From: Rodentolepis nana | Taxonomy: Eukaryota > Platyhelminthes > Cestoda > Cyclophyllidea > Hymenolepididae | Direction: 5' to 3' | Length of the DNA stretch: 43,816 bases | Assembly (NCBI GenBank): GCA_900617975.1 | Contig: UZAE01000068.1 | Coordinates: forward strand, 1 to 43,816 | In this document: piece by piece, positions 1 through 12,252 of the stretch | How positions within the stretch are numbered: position 1 is the first letter of the stretch | How the letters are laid out: the number at the start of each line of letters is the position of its first letter | Notes under the pieces: generated by a model | Told to the model about the DNA's origin: nothing | Databases searched by the model: none | The model's input: the letters and a program-made list of their open reading frames with translations, nothing else | Program-made: the position numbers and the translations under genes

Positions 1-3000
1 GAACTTCATGACTTATTACCTGGAAACTTGTTCACGAATTCAGCACTTTTATCAATGGCAAAAAGAACTGGTTGGTAAAAGCTAAAGCGATTTGAAAGTA
101 GAAGGTAATTACCTAAATTAATTTGAATTCCTTTAATTCTTAGCCTTAAATATGAATTTGTTTATATCCCCATTTCATCTGTATCGGATTGCTACCTTAG
201 TAAAGCCTGACTGACTCAGAAATCTCTATGCCAGATTCTCCAACATCTAGCTAGACTCCCAGAATCAGCTAAGCTATGGATACAGACGTGTAGCACGGAG
301 CCCGTTTATTCAGTACGTATATTGTGGAAAAAGTGTACGCGCATGGAGCTACTCATGATCAGGATGGCCGATTAGGTTAAACAAACGGAGGCTACTGATT
401 GGCCACTGTTTGTACGGTCGCTGCACAAAGAGTTGTACGGCCGCACCTCCCAATCCTGGCGTGCAGGCATACGATGACGCACAAAGCGATAATGTGTCCC
501 ACACATCTTAATCAGTTGAGGTAATATTATTTAGAAGTTTTGACTAAAATTAATACCCATCATATGTAATTAAATCGGCATTAATGGGAAATATCCACTG
601 AGTCGCAACAGTACCAAAAATAGACCTTAATCGAGAAATAGCTAAAAAAGTATTATCATTAATTTCCATTCCTTACATATTTCCCTTTTTAATTTTAACA
701 TTCATTAGTCTCAATTTTTAAGTTCAACTTTAAAAAATTACATATTAAAATTTTTTCAGTTCTGAAAAGTTTTTACCTATTTCTCAGATCGATGATCAAA
801 CTGAAAATATTTAGCTAATAATCGATAATCGGAAAACGCAAGAACACAGCTCGGTTGAACTTAATGAAATGCTTTTTTTCAAGTTTTACATCACATTTTT
901 AATTTCAAGCAAACATTGGTTTGAAATTTTTAATTTAAGAAGTAGTAAATTCGGTGGTCCAACAGTGGTAAATTTATCGAACTTGTTCAAAAGAGTTTTA
1001 AAACCAGCTTCTAATATATGTCCCGCTGGAGATAATGATTTAACTCCAATTTTCTGGGTCATAGAATATTATTTTAAAGTAGCTTGATGGACCAATTTAG
1101 CGAAATACAAAAATAATATTATGGTTTTTTGGTAATTATTGCAAATAAAAGCATATTTAAACACTGCAAATCCTAGCCAAGGTCAATTGGAATCCAGATT
1201 TTTTAATTATCGAATTCTAAAACGTATTTTGCTATTTTAGTCAAACACGTTTAAACCGACTTGTTAGAGTACTTTATTTTAAAATATATGTGAATTTTAT
1301 CTGGTATCAGATTAGATTTAATTTCCCGAAAACCCTAAGATTAGCCTCAATAAATTTATCCACTATGCTATTGATTTAAAATGAAGTATCGTTGAAATAA
1401 GCTTCATGAATTTTTCAATAACATTTTACTGAAAAGACACTTGGAAATGTTTTGCTCAGTTAACTAATTATTAACATATCTATTGTCTTTTTTAATGGGG
1501 ATTTAGCCTAAATTTAAAAAACAACCAACGTTATTTTAAGTTGTGCAGTAAGTATGAATGAATTAGAGCAAGAAAGCCACTCAAGGAGAGAGCAGTGCAT
1601 AAGGTCATTTGTTAAAAGGGAAAACTACTGGTCACAATGACGTATTTGCATCTTTAAGGAGGCAGAAATCGATGCAAAATATTGTGTTGGAATGTAGAAA
1701 TTCAATAATAGGTTGCATGGCTCTATATTGCAACAACTATTTTGATATTACAACTTATTTAAAGTCCTTTGTTTCAATTGAAGGCAGCAATTATTCAAGA
1801 TACAACTTGAGGGAAATGAAATGTTTAATCATTTACAACTAAAATTAAGGACTATTAACCGTCCCTTCATGTACAATTCATTTGTCTATTATTTGACTCA
1901 GGCTCGTTATTGATAATACACACTGGTTTTAAGATAACTTTATATTTTTAAGCGATTTCAAGGATAGTAAATGTAAATGAACTATAAGCGTTGAATATCT
2001 CACCCAGTCTGAATTTCCACGGAGCGACTCAAAATTTTCGGAAAACCAGTCACTCAAAGAACTCGTTATTCGACATTTATATGCAACACACCTTTCTCGC
2101 ACTCGCTTCAGAAGTACAACCAGCTCCCCGTCTTGAAACGTCCTCTCTTTTTCTCAGTCCTTTCTCATGTGTCATCAAAAGCGCAACTAGTGAGGCCCAA
2201 CCTTAGTTCTTATTTGGGATGGTTGTTGCTTTCAGTGAGCGATTATGACAAATCGATTTTAAGGAGGACAATTCGATAAGATTAGGGTGGTCGCTTTTCT
2301 CTATATTAGCCATATTTTAGAACTTTAGAGGGTTAAAAGTTAAATCATTTTCCTCTAAAGCTTGCAGTTAAATAAATTATCATAAATCAATTGCCGACTC
2401 CAAGATGCCAAGGATGATTAAAGAACTATATGCACAATAATTACTTTTCGATTCTAATATCAATCATATGCAATGCATGCCTACCTACAAGGTAATTTTC
2501 TCTGCCAATACTAATCAGTATTGAAGATGAACAAATTCATGAAAAGAGCCGGAATCTGTTCTTTTATTTAAAATTTAACTCCTAGGCCCCCCCCCACACA
2601 ATTACCCTTTGTTTCTGTATTGACTAGTGCATAATGTACGTTGCACTAATCATATTGCCGATAAATTACCATTAAGAGCTAACTATTGCCTAATCTGTTT
2701 TAACCGTGTTACATTACTCGCCATTGGTTATTCAAGTATACTCATTCTATTCATTTTGTGGAGTGCACAACGTTGTCAAGGCTGAACAAAGAAATCTCAT
2801 GCGCACTCAGTCGGGCTCGAAGGTGCGACCGTGCTACATGTCACGTGAGGAGGAATTGTGGTCGTGAGAGTAGATAACTCACAGCCAGCCACCAATCAAT
2901 AAGCCCCAACATTGTTTAACAAAAACTTCAATGTACTTAAATGACCAGGCACTACGCTTCTGTTTCCCCCCATAGATTTGGATGGCTTAGCTAACCTTGG

Positions 3001-4405
3001 GAAGCATTCTAAACTAGGGCATCTTGATACAGAGATTACCGAGCATAAGCCAAGGCATATTAATGTAGCAATCAGCTACACTTTAAAGCTACCAACCACA
3101 AAACTACCCTAAAGCAGATATTCTGTTTTTAAATCTATTGATAACATTTATTGGAAATCATTTAGAAAATATTTGTATCGCTAAAATTTCTTACCATGTT
3201 GAACATAATTCCAATTTTTTTTAGAGATTGAGCTGATTTCTGCTTATTCAGTTCCTTCAAATTAATTAGATTAGATTAGATTAGATAAGACCACAGATTT
3301 CATATAGTAAAATTAAGATGTATCATAAATAATATAGTTAAAGAATTTAACTTGTATAGTGATACCTTATTTAAGTAGAATCGAGTCTTAGTAAGCTACA
3401 AAATGTTTAAATAGGGATTTCAAGCAGGACCTGTTTTTCGTCAATTTGATATGGTATTAAACTAATCTCTTTGAACCCTGGGAAAAAGCTGTAGTTAAGT
3501 TATTCCTAATTCGTCCACAAAATCAGTCCAGTCTATGTTGTACATGCTTTCATTCGAACTTCGGTTTAGTCGTTAAAAATTTAAATATATCGACTGAGCC
3601 TTGTTAATAATTTGGCCTACGACTTCAAGTCCTGTAGAAAAGGAACCTTAGTGCTTCACAATTTGTTAAAATATCTTCACAATTACTCATGTAATGGTAG
3701 CCATTTATATCGATTACCCTTCAGTTTCACAACTTCTAAATAACAGTTGAAACACTTTGGCAAAATAATTTCACCGCAGGTTATTTAACGTTACATGATA
3801 TCACTAAGGTATTCATGGCATCATTAAGGGCTATTTGCTCGTTCAATCTTTTTGGCAAATTCGCAAAGTTCTTAGCAGTCTCGTTAACTCTTTAAAACTG
3901 TATTGAATTTTCAGCCAATTCACCAAATATCATATCTTTTTACTTCAATTTATAAATATTCCTTAGCATTAGCGCCAACAGCTAAATTACTCTCTTAGAG
4001 TGAAGCATGATTCGAAATTGTAGGAATCAATAACATTAGGAGCACTTGATTGTCCATAAATGATAGTCAAAATATGATTGAAAAATGTGTAAAGTAGAAA
4101 ATAGCAAGCTTATCCTTTAAAGGTATAATATCTTCTGCTTTTGAATAAATTAAAAGTGATTTATAAAACATATGGATATTTAAATAATCTAATAACTAGT
4201 TAGGAGTCATTGAAATAGCCCTAAAATAGATTTAATGTCGAAAGATGAGTAATAACGGGTGGTTCTGTCAAATCAATACGCAATGCATACTGTCTTGGTC
4301 ATTTTTGGGCGGTTAGTCATAAAATTCTCCCATAATTATAATCTCCAATGAATATCTTCCTAATAAATTAATTAATTGATTTTCGAGCAGCTTTATCTCA
4401 ATCTT
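1..4405. other. Intergenic, no gene recognised
   Basis: I see no convincing coding exon on either strand; the open frames are short and of random composition. Two locally GC-richer patches (about 280-500 and 2765-2900) stand out from the AT-rich background. The second holds a palindromic E-box TCACGTGA at 2841-2848. A nine-C run lies at 2587-2595 and a short ATTAG repeat near 3268-3290. Confidence 0.6.
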
Positions 4406-4754
4406 GGGGTGCACGATAGGCTTACCTCCACGTGGTGCATCCTGGGCAACGTAGACTCATACGGCAAAAAGTCTATTAACCGGCAGTTGACTTCTCACTT
4501 CAAAATGTTATGACTTCAAACCATCGTGACCCCACTGTATGTCATATTCGACCACTACCAGAGTAATCACCTCACCTTACCTTTTTCTCTACCTTTGTGC
4601 CTGCTTGGCTCTATTACATCTGTGAATCACGCTCTTCTGTCCCCCCCCCCCACCTCGACTCTTTGTGACTTTGACTGTTCCTCACCTCTGTGAGCCCGAA
4701 GTCAACTAGAGGGCTAATGATAAACATCATAAAGCCTGACATTTGATAAAAATT
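4406..4754 (+). repeat. SINE-like interspersed element, copy 1
   Basis: Near full-length copy of the family that recurs at least 11 times in this window. It begins with the GCACGATAGGCTTACC form of the head, carries the CCACGTGGTGCA core and CATACGGCAAAAAGTCTAT, and ends in ATTTGATAAAAATT. An internal run of 11 C (4641-4651) lies in the CTGTTCCCC segment seen in other copies. No coding capacity. Confidence 0.85.
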
Positions 4755-5401
4755 ATCCCAATCATGCCTTTTGTACCTTGCTGAGAGAATTGTAACCTCA
4801 CGATATCCGGTTGGAGGATCTTTCACCAGCACTGAGGCTATGAATAATCATACTTTACCAAGTGGATATTGGAACAGTTACAATAGAAACATTCATTCAG
4901 TAATTTTAAAGACTGAACTTAGGGTACTTACATATCTCAAAAACTAACGGAAGGACTGCTTACCCAATGGACTCAAAGAAGTCTTTAGTTTCCAGTTGGG
5001 AAGTCAAAAGTTTCACTTTCCTATTTTATCTTGATAGCAATTCATTTTTTGTCTTCTTTAAATAAACCGACTAAGTTAGAACTTGAGTGTCATGGTGATT
5101 ACTAATGTTAACCTCCATGAATATGTAATACATACTAACAAAGAGGCGAAATTTTAACACCTAATATAAATTATAACGTTAATCTTCACTTTCTCCATTT
5201 CCCCATTAAACATGAAAAGTGCTGTTCAAACAGAACCAGAGCATTACAAACTTACAAACTCAGTCACTGATTTAGTTAAGATAGTTCACTAATACGAACT
5301 CCCATATTGAATGACCAATGAATTTAGAGATAGACATCCTTTAACCAAGGCTATTGGCGAGCTATGACGAATAAGATATTAGAAATTTTCATCGTGAGAA
5401 G
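4755..5401. other. Intergenic, upstream of H2B
   Basis: AT-rich with no coding exon seen. A CCAAT pentamer near 5312, about 90 nt upstream of the H2B TATA box, is a plausible promoter element. Confidence 0.4.
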
Positions 5402-5409
5402 TATAAATA
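5402..5409 (+). promoter_or_regulatory. TATA box of histone H2B
   Basis: TATAAATA lies 56 nt upstream of the H2B ATG at 5466, which places transcription initiation near 5430-5440 and leaves a 5' UTR of about 30 nt. It falls inside the open frame that extends upstream of the ATG, showing that extension is not translated. Confidence 0.7.
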
Positions 5410-5465
5410 CCAAAAGTGAGATTTGTCCTGTTCTATCGTTGGATTCGTTCTTACAATTTCAAGAG

Positions 5466-5849
5466 ATGGCTCCAAAAGGTAAAGCTCAGGTATTTAGGAA
5501 GAAGGAGGCCCCAACCACGAAAGGACCCAAAGAACGAAAAGGACCTAAAAGAACTAAGAAAAGGAGGGATAATTTCAACCTTTATGTCTACAAGGTCTTG
5601 CGTCAAGTTCACACCGATATAGGCATCTCTTCAAAGGCCATGTCTATCATGAACTCCTTCGTGATTGATATCTTTGAACGCATAGCCTCTGAGGCAGGCA
5701 AACTGACTCACTACAACAGGAAAAGCACTCTGACTAGTCGCGAGATTCAGACAGCTGTGCGACTGATATTGCCTGGTGAGCTGGCCAAGCATGCTATCTC
5801 AGAAGGCACTAAGGCGGTTACCAAGTTCTCTTCTTCTACCCAGAAGTAA
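5466..5849 (+). CDS. H2B: Histone H2B, intronless
   Basis: Core histone that pairs with H2A in the nucleosome. The 127-residue product has a lysine/arginine-rich tail (about residues 1-35) and then the histone fold, including the signature stretches [38 protein letters not shown] and the C-terminal helix [13 protein letters not shown]. The fold is close to animal H2B; the tail is lineage-specific and rich in KGPK-type steps. The frame stays open for 34 codons upstream, but that stretch contains the TATA box, so the ATG at 5466 (context AAGAGATGG) is the start. No intron is present and a histone stem-loop begins 47 nt after the stop, both typical of replication-dependent histone genes. H2A follows on the same strand 3.7 kb downstream. 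Identification is secure. Confidence 0.97.
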   Translation: MAPKGKAQVFRKKEAPTTKGPKERKGPKRTKKRRDNFNLYVYKVLRQVHTDIGISSKAMSIMNSFVIDIFERIASEAGKLTHYNRKSTLTSREIQTAVRLILPGELAKHAISEGTKAVTKFSSSTQK

Positions 5850-5895
5850 GAAATACCATAACTTCCACCCATAACAGCTTGTGAACGTATTCCAC

Positions 5896-5911
5896 GGCCC
5901 TCTTTAGGGCC
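5896..5911 (+). terminator. Histone 3' mRNA stem-loop (H2B)
   Basis: GGCCCTCTTTAGGGCC forms a perfect 6-bp stem with the 4-nt loop CTTT, 47 nt after the H2B stop. This is the processing element bound by SLBP in metazoan replication-dependent histone mRNAs. The loop starts with C where the usual animal consensus has U. The identical 16-mer follows H2A. Confidence 0.92.
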
Positions 5912-8900
5912 ACACTAAATCCTATTGTTATGAACTTGGCTTCGTACGCAGCAGTGTCCAAGTGCCTAATATGGTAATCTTCTGTCATTAAGTGTATGGT
6001 GTTTATCTATCCTTTAATTGCCACTGACAAGAATTGCTAACTATAGGTTCTTAGAAGTCCCTGTTTCCGAGTTTTTCAAAATTGCTCATTTGGTTGTTCT
6101 GATTGAAGTTCATAATTGTGAATTGACTCTGCGTATAGAACGCCATCTGATATATCTTATTAAAAGAAATTATTATTTAAGGTATAGGAATTTTGAATTC
6201 GAGAGGAAAAGAGATTAGAGGACTTCCTTCTTGAATGTTGCAGTTTTTGAATGGGTACTTTAGATAAAATGAATAAGGTTATTACACTACCTATTGATTT
6301 TGCAACTCCAATAGATTTAGTTCTTTGAGGAGAAAATTACCAAATAATGCGTGCTTCAAACTCAGCCGAAATCTTCCAAAGCAAAGAAGAAGAAACCCGT
6401 CGAAAATTGACCAGAATTTAATGATTGAGCTTCAACTTCGGAGTAACCAAGGTTAATCGTGTAGATTCAGCGAAGCTAATTTCTTCTCAACCCAAAGGCA
6501 AGCTAATTTTCATGTGCAACTGTTTAGTCATTCTACTTCTTTCGAAATTTGTCTATTTTCCAATATGCCTAATAAATAAACCTTTTATGCGTACTATGGC
6601 CCATGTTTCTTTCTTTCCAGTCTTTTGATAAGCGTTTCTCAAATTAGCTGCTCAAAAAATATTGTTAATTAAATTATTTATACAAAAAATGTAAGCTAGT
6701 GCTTAAAACAGCGTATTTTTAATTAAAATTAGAGTAGCAAATGATTATGAGTGAATACTTTTGTGAGTTTGAAATAACTAACCTTTATTAGAACATTTGA
6801 ATTTACATATTCAGATAGCTTGCCAATCGCAATAATAGCCACCGAATTACATGAGCTTATTGAAATATGAGGATTGGCATATTTGTTTAACTAACTCAAC
6901 CAACTTTATCATCCCTATAGTAGTACATACTCAAGTGCAATCCTGCCTCTCTGTCACGACTTCCATTCAACAGTGGCACCACTCCTGCCTAGGACATGAT
7001 TTACAACACCACACGTTCAACTCCTACAATCAGATACTCCTCAGACCACCTCCCTCTTTCGACATCTCATCCGCAGACTTTTCCTCATTTACTTATTAAA
7101 TTGGCACACTTACTAAACAGTTTAGCCAAAAATTTGCCATTATGCTTTTCTATTTATATCCATTTCGTATAATCTCCCAAAACGAAGTAAAAGTTGTCTG
7201 AAATTTCAGAGCTCCTCCGTTAAGCGTGAATATTTTTCATTTAAAGGTTACTTCATTAATAGCATCACAAATATGCCACGAATGTTGCGTATTTTCAATC
7301 GTCAGATATACCACATTAGCGAAAACGTGTAATCAATGCTAGAATTTCAAAATAGTGAAGTCACTTAAAGAATGTAACAAAATGAGAAAGTAATCAAACG
7401 GTTGGAGTTGTTTATAATTCGATTCAAATCTTTCAAAGATTTCGTTTCTGCTAAATTGGCTTTTAATGACAACGCCAGGAAAAGATCACTTATGAATCTA
7501 TTATAGAATTATATCTACTTCAACCCTTGGAAGAAGGTTAAAGAAATTAAATGGTCTTAAAGAGAATTGTGTACGTGGTAAATGAATCAGTTTTATTAGC
7601 CAATAATCGTACTGATAATTTTTTTGATTGCAAGTCTTCTTATTCATATGTAAGAGTGAAAATGTAATAATCAATGGCTCATCTCATAAGGTGTGAATTG
7701 TTTTCAATTGTATTCGATCAGGCTTTGTCGAGGTTAGATAAATTTGAAATAAAAACCCGAGCAATGATATATCAAATTATGGTGAAAATAATCTTCGCAT
7801 CAAATCCGTTTTTAATGAGCTTTCATCGACGAACCATGTTTAAATAGTTAATCGATGAAAAGTAACTCGTTTAATAACTAGGCTCATCTGATTTATAAAT
7901 TTTTTGGATAACTGACAAAATTAGTTTAGGAAGTTTTGTTTACCGTTAAAGAAATCTTCAATCAAAATTTAGGCACTCATTGATTTAAATAGATTAAAAA
8001 GTTCAGTAGGAAATATTGACGAAAAAATGTGATATAGGTAATTTTTTCCAATACCGATCAGTAACACTACTTCACTGTCTTAATCTACTTGAGCGAAATT
8101 CACTTAAAGCAAGTTTTTTCGAAGTTTGAAGATCGAAAATTTGTAAATTTTTGATACAGGTTGCAAAGTAACAATTTATCTTGCCGAATAAAATTGTAAT
8201 AGGATCAAAAGCATAATTATCTTCATTTTTACGAATTGCGGATTTAAGCATTTTGGAAAGGGAGAATTGAAGACATGTCCTCTAATGTGTGAAACGGAGG
8301 ATATGAGGCAGGCATAGATGCCAGAGCACAAGTGTCTTAGTTTAAACCAATCAGACATAGAGCTGTTAATAATCACGCAAGTTTACTGTTCACAAAATGA
8401 CTTGCAGAATTATGGGTTCATAAAGTTTACAACATGTTAATCAGTTGCTTTCTTCATATCTTATTACAATTAAAGCCCAGAATTTGGAATACAGGGAGGA
8501 AGATAAGCCTATATTGCATCATTTATCAGTCTTAAGTCAACGTAAAGTTTATTTATAGCGTTAGGATATTCTTTGCATAAGTTAGGAAGCAATTTGTCTG
8601 GCAATTGAGTCAATGGGCAAAGCGGAGAAATTCCACAAGAAAATCGGCACGAAGTTTACTTGAGTTGCCACGTATTCAGTCACCTTAAAGTCAATAACTG
8701 TGAAGCTTAAGAATCTCTTATGCAGAAAAATTCGTACCTTTTATCATTTATAAGATTTATTGATTTACTGAGACTACAGGAATGGGAAAATGAAATGAAT
8801 AGGAAAAAGTTTAAAATATAAATGATTTTCGACTTTTACAATACAGCATTTACTCTTAGGTTTCTCTTCATCTCCTATTGGGCGCGTTTACCGACCCAAT

Positions 8901-9435
8901 AACCAAGTGTTTTCTAATGACCAATAAAGCACATTTCTGCTTTCTTGTGAATAACAATAACCTTATTAAGATAAGAACAAAATATTAATAAATTTTATTG
9001 CAATTTCACTTATAGCGCTCAAATAGTACTTAAGATAGAGAATATATATTATCAAGAAACTTTGTTACTAAGTGACAAATCTAGACACATATTTCAAGAT
9101 CAAAAGTGCAAAAAATGCATCTCTCTCCCCCCCCTTTTACAAATTTTTTTCAGATTTTGGGAAAAAACTAGTTTTATTATCCTTTTTTACTTCCTCCATG
9201 ATTAACGATATCGCTTAAAGCAAGATAGTAATTCGCTCAGTGATTAGACTTTATCATGCATGACTTTCTGTCCTTTAGAGATAAATTAGTCTCTTAAAAC
9301 CTAAAGTCGAATGGGAATCAATATAGCAAATGAGATTACAGATTTTGACATCTCGATGAACCAATTGCTGAACAAAATGAAATAAGCTGTCCAATCAAAA
9401 TGAAGTAAATTGAAAGTATTCGCTGCTGGCTTCCA
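5912..9435. other. Intergenic between H2B and H2A
   Basis: 3.5 kb with no convincing exon. A short lysine-rich frame ends in TGA at 6410 (see findings). A cluster of three CCAAT/ATTGG pentamers lies at about 8876-8930, and further CCAAT pentamers at 9361 and 9391 probably belong to the H2A promoter. An eight-C run is at 9127-9134. Confidence 0.5.
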
Positions 9436-9443
9436 TATATAAG
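9436..9443 (+). promoter_or_regulatory. TATA box of histone H2A
   Basis: TATATAAG lies 75 nt upstream of the H2A ATG. CCAAT pentamers at 9391 and 9361 sit 45-75 nt further upstream, a spacing usual for histone promoters. Confidence 0.7.
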
Positions 9444-9510
9444 GAATGGATAAACCAGCTCATTTATCGTCACTGTTCGTCATTTGAGTTTTGGAGTGAA
9501 TACTGAGACT

Positions 9511-9933
9511 ATGAGTGGACGCGGTAAACTAGGTAAAGCTTCTGGGAGAGCGAAGGCACAGTCGAAGTCCCTTCGGGCCGGTTTGAGTTTTCCGGTTGGT
9601 CGTGTTAGCCGTTTTTTGCGACGGGGTCGCTATTGTGAACGTATTGGTGCTGGAGCACCAGTTTACTTAGCTGCTGTGCTCGAGTACTTGACAGCCGAGA
9701 TTCTGGAATTGGCAGGGAATGCTGCTCGTGATAACAAGAAGTCCCGTGTAGTTCCCCGTCACATCCAACTGGCGGTTCGCAATGACGAGGAGTTAAGCAG
9801 AATGTTACATCAAGTTACCATCCGTCAAGGAGGTGTCCTCCCCAACATTAACCCTGTTCTCCTAAAGAAGGGCACTGAAGATAAGACTGCTAAGAGTCAG
9901 AAGGATGAGAGGCCTGTTAAGACTCAGCCCTAA
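9511..9933 (+). CDS. H2A: Histone H2A, intronless, divergent tail
   Basis: Core histone H2A, 140 residues, about ten longer than usual because of an extended C-terminal tail. It starts MSGRGK, has the [10 protein letters not shown] entry to the fold, [41 protein letters not shown] and GGVLPNI. Acidic-patch residues (E in [12 protein letters not shown], and DEE) are kept. Several positions differ from the near-invariant animal sequence, for example [13 protein letters not shown] and the MLHQVTIRQ segment, and the tail carries S/T-Q pairs (KSQK, KTQP). The upstream frame has no better ATG; TATA-to-ATG spacing supports 9511. A histone stem-loop follows 79 nt after the stop, marking the replication-dependent class. 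A divergent variant is possible, but the gene looks intact. Confidence 0.96.
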   Translation: MSGRGKLGKASGRAKAQSKSLRAGLSFPVGRVSRFLRRGRYCERIGAGAPVYLAAVLEYLTAEILELAGNAARDNKKSRVVPRHIQLAVRNDEELSRMLHQVTIRQGGVLPNINPVLLKKGTEDKTAKSQKDERPVKTQP

Positions 9934-10011
9934 TCTAATTCCCCTTAAATTGTGCTCTCCTTATTCGAACCTTAACTTCACCGCCTTCCAATATTAATTG
10001 AACGTGATACC

Positions 10012-10027
10012 GGCCCTCTTTAGGGCC
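10012..10027 (+). terminator. Histone 3' mRNA stem-loop (H2A)
   Basis: Same 16-mer as after H2B (6-bp stem, CTTT loop), 79 nt past the H2A stop. The sequence just after it (CACA then TAAT/TAAA) is also similar in the two genes. Confidence 0.92.
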
Positions 10028-11510
10028 ACATAATATTGATTGTTCAGCAAACGGTTTATAGTGCTTAAATGGCTTTACTTTATTCTGTTAGTACGCTTTT
10101 TGGTCACTGCTTGATAAAGGCATTACGGGGCAATTTTACGCTCGCGTTATTACGACCAGAAGGGAGGAGAAGAGTAACCCAAATGGAGACCGATTAATAT
10201 TTTGGCCTACTCAGCTGCGAATAACAGACCAGCTCTTTTGTACTCACAATCCGGATATATCTTGTTTGGTTTAGATGCTACCTTTTTCGGACAATTCATT
10301 CTACTTCCTTCATTTATCTTTCATATGTCAATTACTAAATATGCATCGGCTCCACCAAAACTGTTGCCTTCCGACTCTTTAAAGACTGTTTCCATTTTAG
10401 CCTTTAGAAAAAGGGGATATAGACCCCAATTTTGTCTGTTCTTAAAGTAGCTTGTCAGTCAGGATTGATGTAACTATCACAACAACTCACAATTTAAACC
10501 GACGAGGTAATAAAAACTATTTTTAATCCTGCGTAGAAAAAAACGATAGACAAATATCGACGATCTGTCCACAAGCCTCACTTCACGTTACCCTAAAGTG
10601 CATTTTTGAGTTTGCAAATATTTTATTGTTCAGTTTTATATTTCCCCACTCAAAACTATTGATGTTACCCATGTTAATGTTTTAGCATGTCGCGAAAATT
10701 GATAGTATTTTGGTAGAATAACGGCAACCTTGAAGTTATACCCTTTTATAGAGAATTAAAACACCGCGTGAAAATTGTCTTTTTTCTCCAGGTTTGAGCT
10801 TCGATTCAATCATGCGGGCAGAGTCCACCTTATTGAAAAGCATCCATAGAAACTCTTTTTTCGAAATCTAAGGCAAAGAACCTTCTAATATTACGCAGCA
10901 AATTTAACCAACTCGATTGTAAATTACGAATGTCTGCTAACATCCCTTCAATTGATGGATGGAAACTTCGAACAAGTTTTACTACATCTCTTGTTGTCCA
11001 GAATTAAGTAATTATTTAGACGATGAATTGGAATATGTGAACTTTGAATAAAATGCTTCTTCCTATAGCATATGTTACATTTTCTTGATGCAATAACCCA
11101 AGTAAAATCTTCTATTAAACTAGGTGGATGAAGCAACAGTAGAATGGTAATTCCATACTTTGATTGGCAGTGAAGGAAAACGTTCAGATTTTTTACCTAA
11201 TTTATGATCACCTATTTAAATAGAGAAGATTTTAATTAACCTTAAGATATTTGTTGAATTCCGATAAACTTTGTTACGATAACTTTGCGCGAACTCTTAT
11301 CATCATGGCATCTGGGCCATTAAAGTAAAATAACTTTGCTAATCGATATCAAATAAAAACTCTGGTTTAAGACAACGTACGAGATAAACAGAATGTACTA
11401 AATGTTAATTGTTCCTCGTGATCTACAACAACTCCTAATTTTTTGCCCACTTGCTCTGTAAGCTATGCTTTTAATGTCCAAAATTATTGATTTAATCTTT
11501 ATTTTAAATT
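10028..11510. other. Intergenic, no gene recognised
   Basis: AT-rich. Open frames at 10202-10450 (+) and 10948-11136 (-) show no domain, splice sites or family resemblance I can name. Confidence 0.5.
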
Positions 11511-11820
11511 GGTGTGTGATAGGCTTACCTCCACGTGGTGCACACTGAGCAACGTATTCTCATACGGCAAGAAGGCCTAAAAGCTGGAAGTTGACTTCCG
11601 AATTCAAACCATCGTGACCCCACAGTATGTCGTATTCGACAATTTCACAGTACTCATCTTACCTTTTCACTACCTTTGTGTTTGTGTTTATTAAATCTGT
11701 GAATCACACTCGCCACTTTTTCGTGACTGTTTCTGTTCCCCCCCCCCCCCTCTGTGAAGCCCGAAGTCAACTAAAGGGCTAATGATAACTATCACAAAGC
11801 CCGCCATTTGATATAAATAA
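11511..11820 (+). repeat. SINE-like interspersed element, copy 2
   Basis: Near full-length, from GTGTGATAGGCTTACC to the tail GATATAAATAAAT. A 13-C run (11738-11750) lies in the CTGTTCCCC segment. The left and right head arms (TAGGCTT and AAGGCCTA) both differ from other copies in a way that keeps most pairing. Confidence 0.85.
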
Positions 11821-12033
11821 ATCTTTAGTCTAGAAGGACGATATTTAAACCTATGACATTGTCAAACTCTTTGCCAAATTAGAAAGAGCTGGTTTTATGG
11901 CAGTACTTTTATTTGGAGTTAACAAGTCAAAAAACAGAAAAAATTGCCATTTGAACTATTTTGCTCCCTTCGTAGTTGGTCTACACAAAGAAAAAAGTTG
12001 AAAAAGAAAATAATGAGCTTCATATAGTAGAGC

Positions 12034-12039
12034 TTTATT
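12034..12039 (-). terminator. Possible polyadenylation signal of beta-spectrin
   Basis: AATAAA on the minus strand, about 214 nt after the spectrin stop codon. It is the nearest canonical hexamer, but AT-rich sequence gives chance matches. Confidence 0.35.
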
Positions 12040-12252
12040 TTATAATAGGATCTGTTTATAGTTAATGAAATATGGTTCTAAAACTTATAATAGGTCTCAT
12101 ACACAACCAAATAAGTGTAAAACAGGCTAAGTAATTAGTCGTATTGCTAAAACCAGAAGAAAATCGAAGAATTACCTAAAAGAAGCCTAACACGAAGCTT
12201 CTTTCCGAAAGTCCGAAAGGAAATCGAAACCGAAAACAACAGGAACTGTTTC

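Noticed and set aside
4406..4754. Hammerhead ribozyme or LTR-type miniature element as identity of the repeat family
   Set aside because: No CTGATGA/GAAA core and no direct terminal repeats were found in any copy; the structured head is reported instead without a ribozyme claim.
5364..5465. 34-codon N-terminal extension of H2B
   Set aside because: The stretch contains the TATAAATA box and reads unlike a histone tail; the ATG at 5466 gives a standard H2B start.
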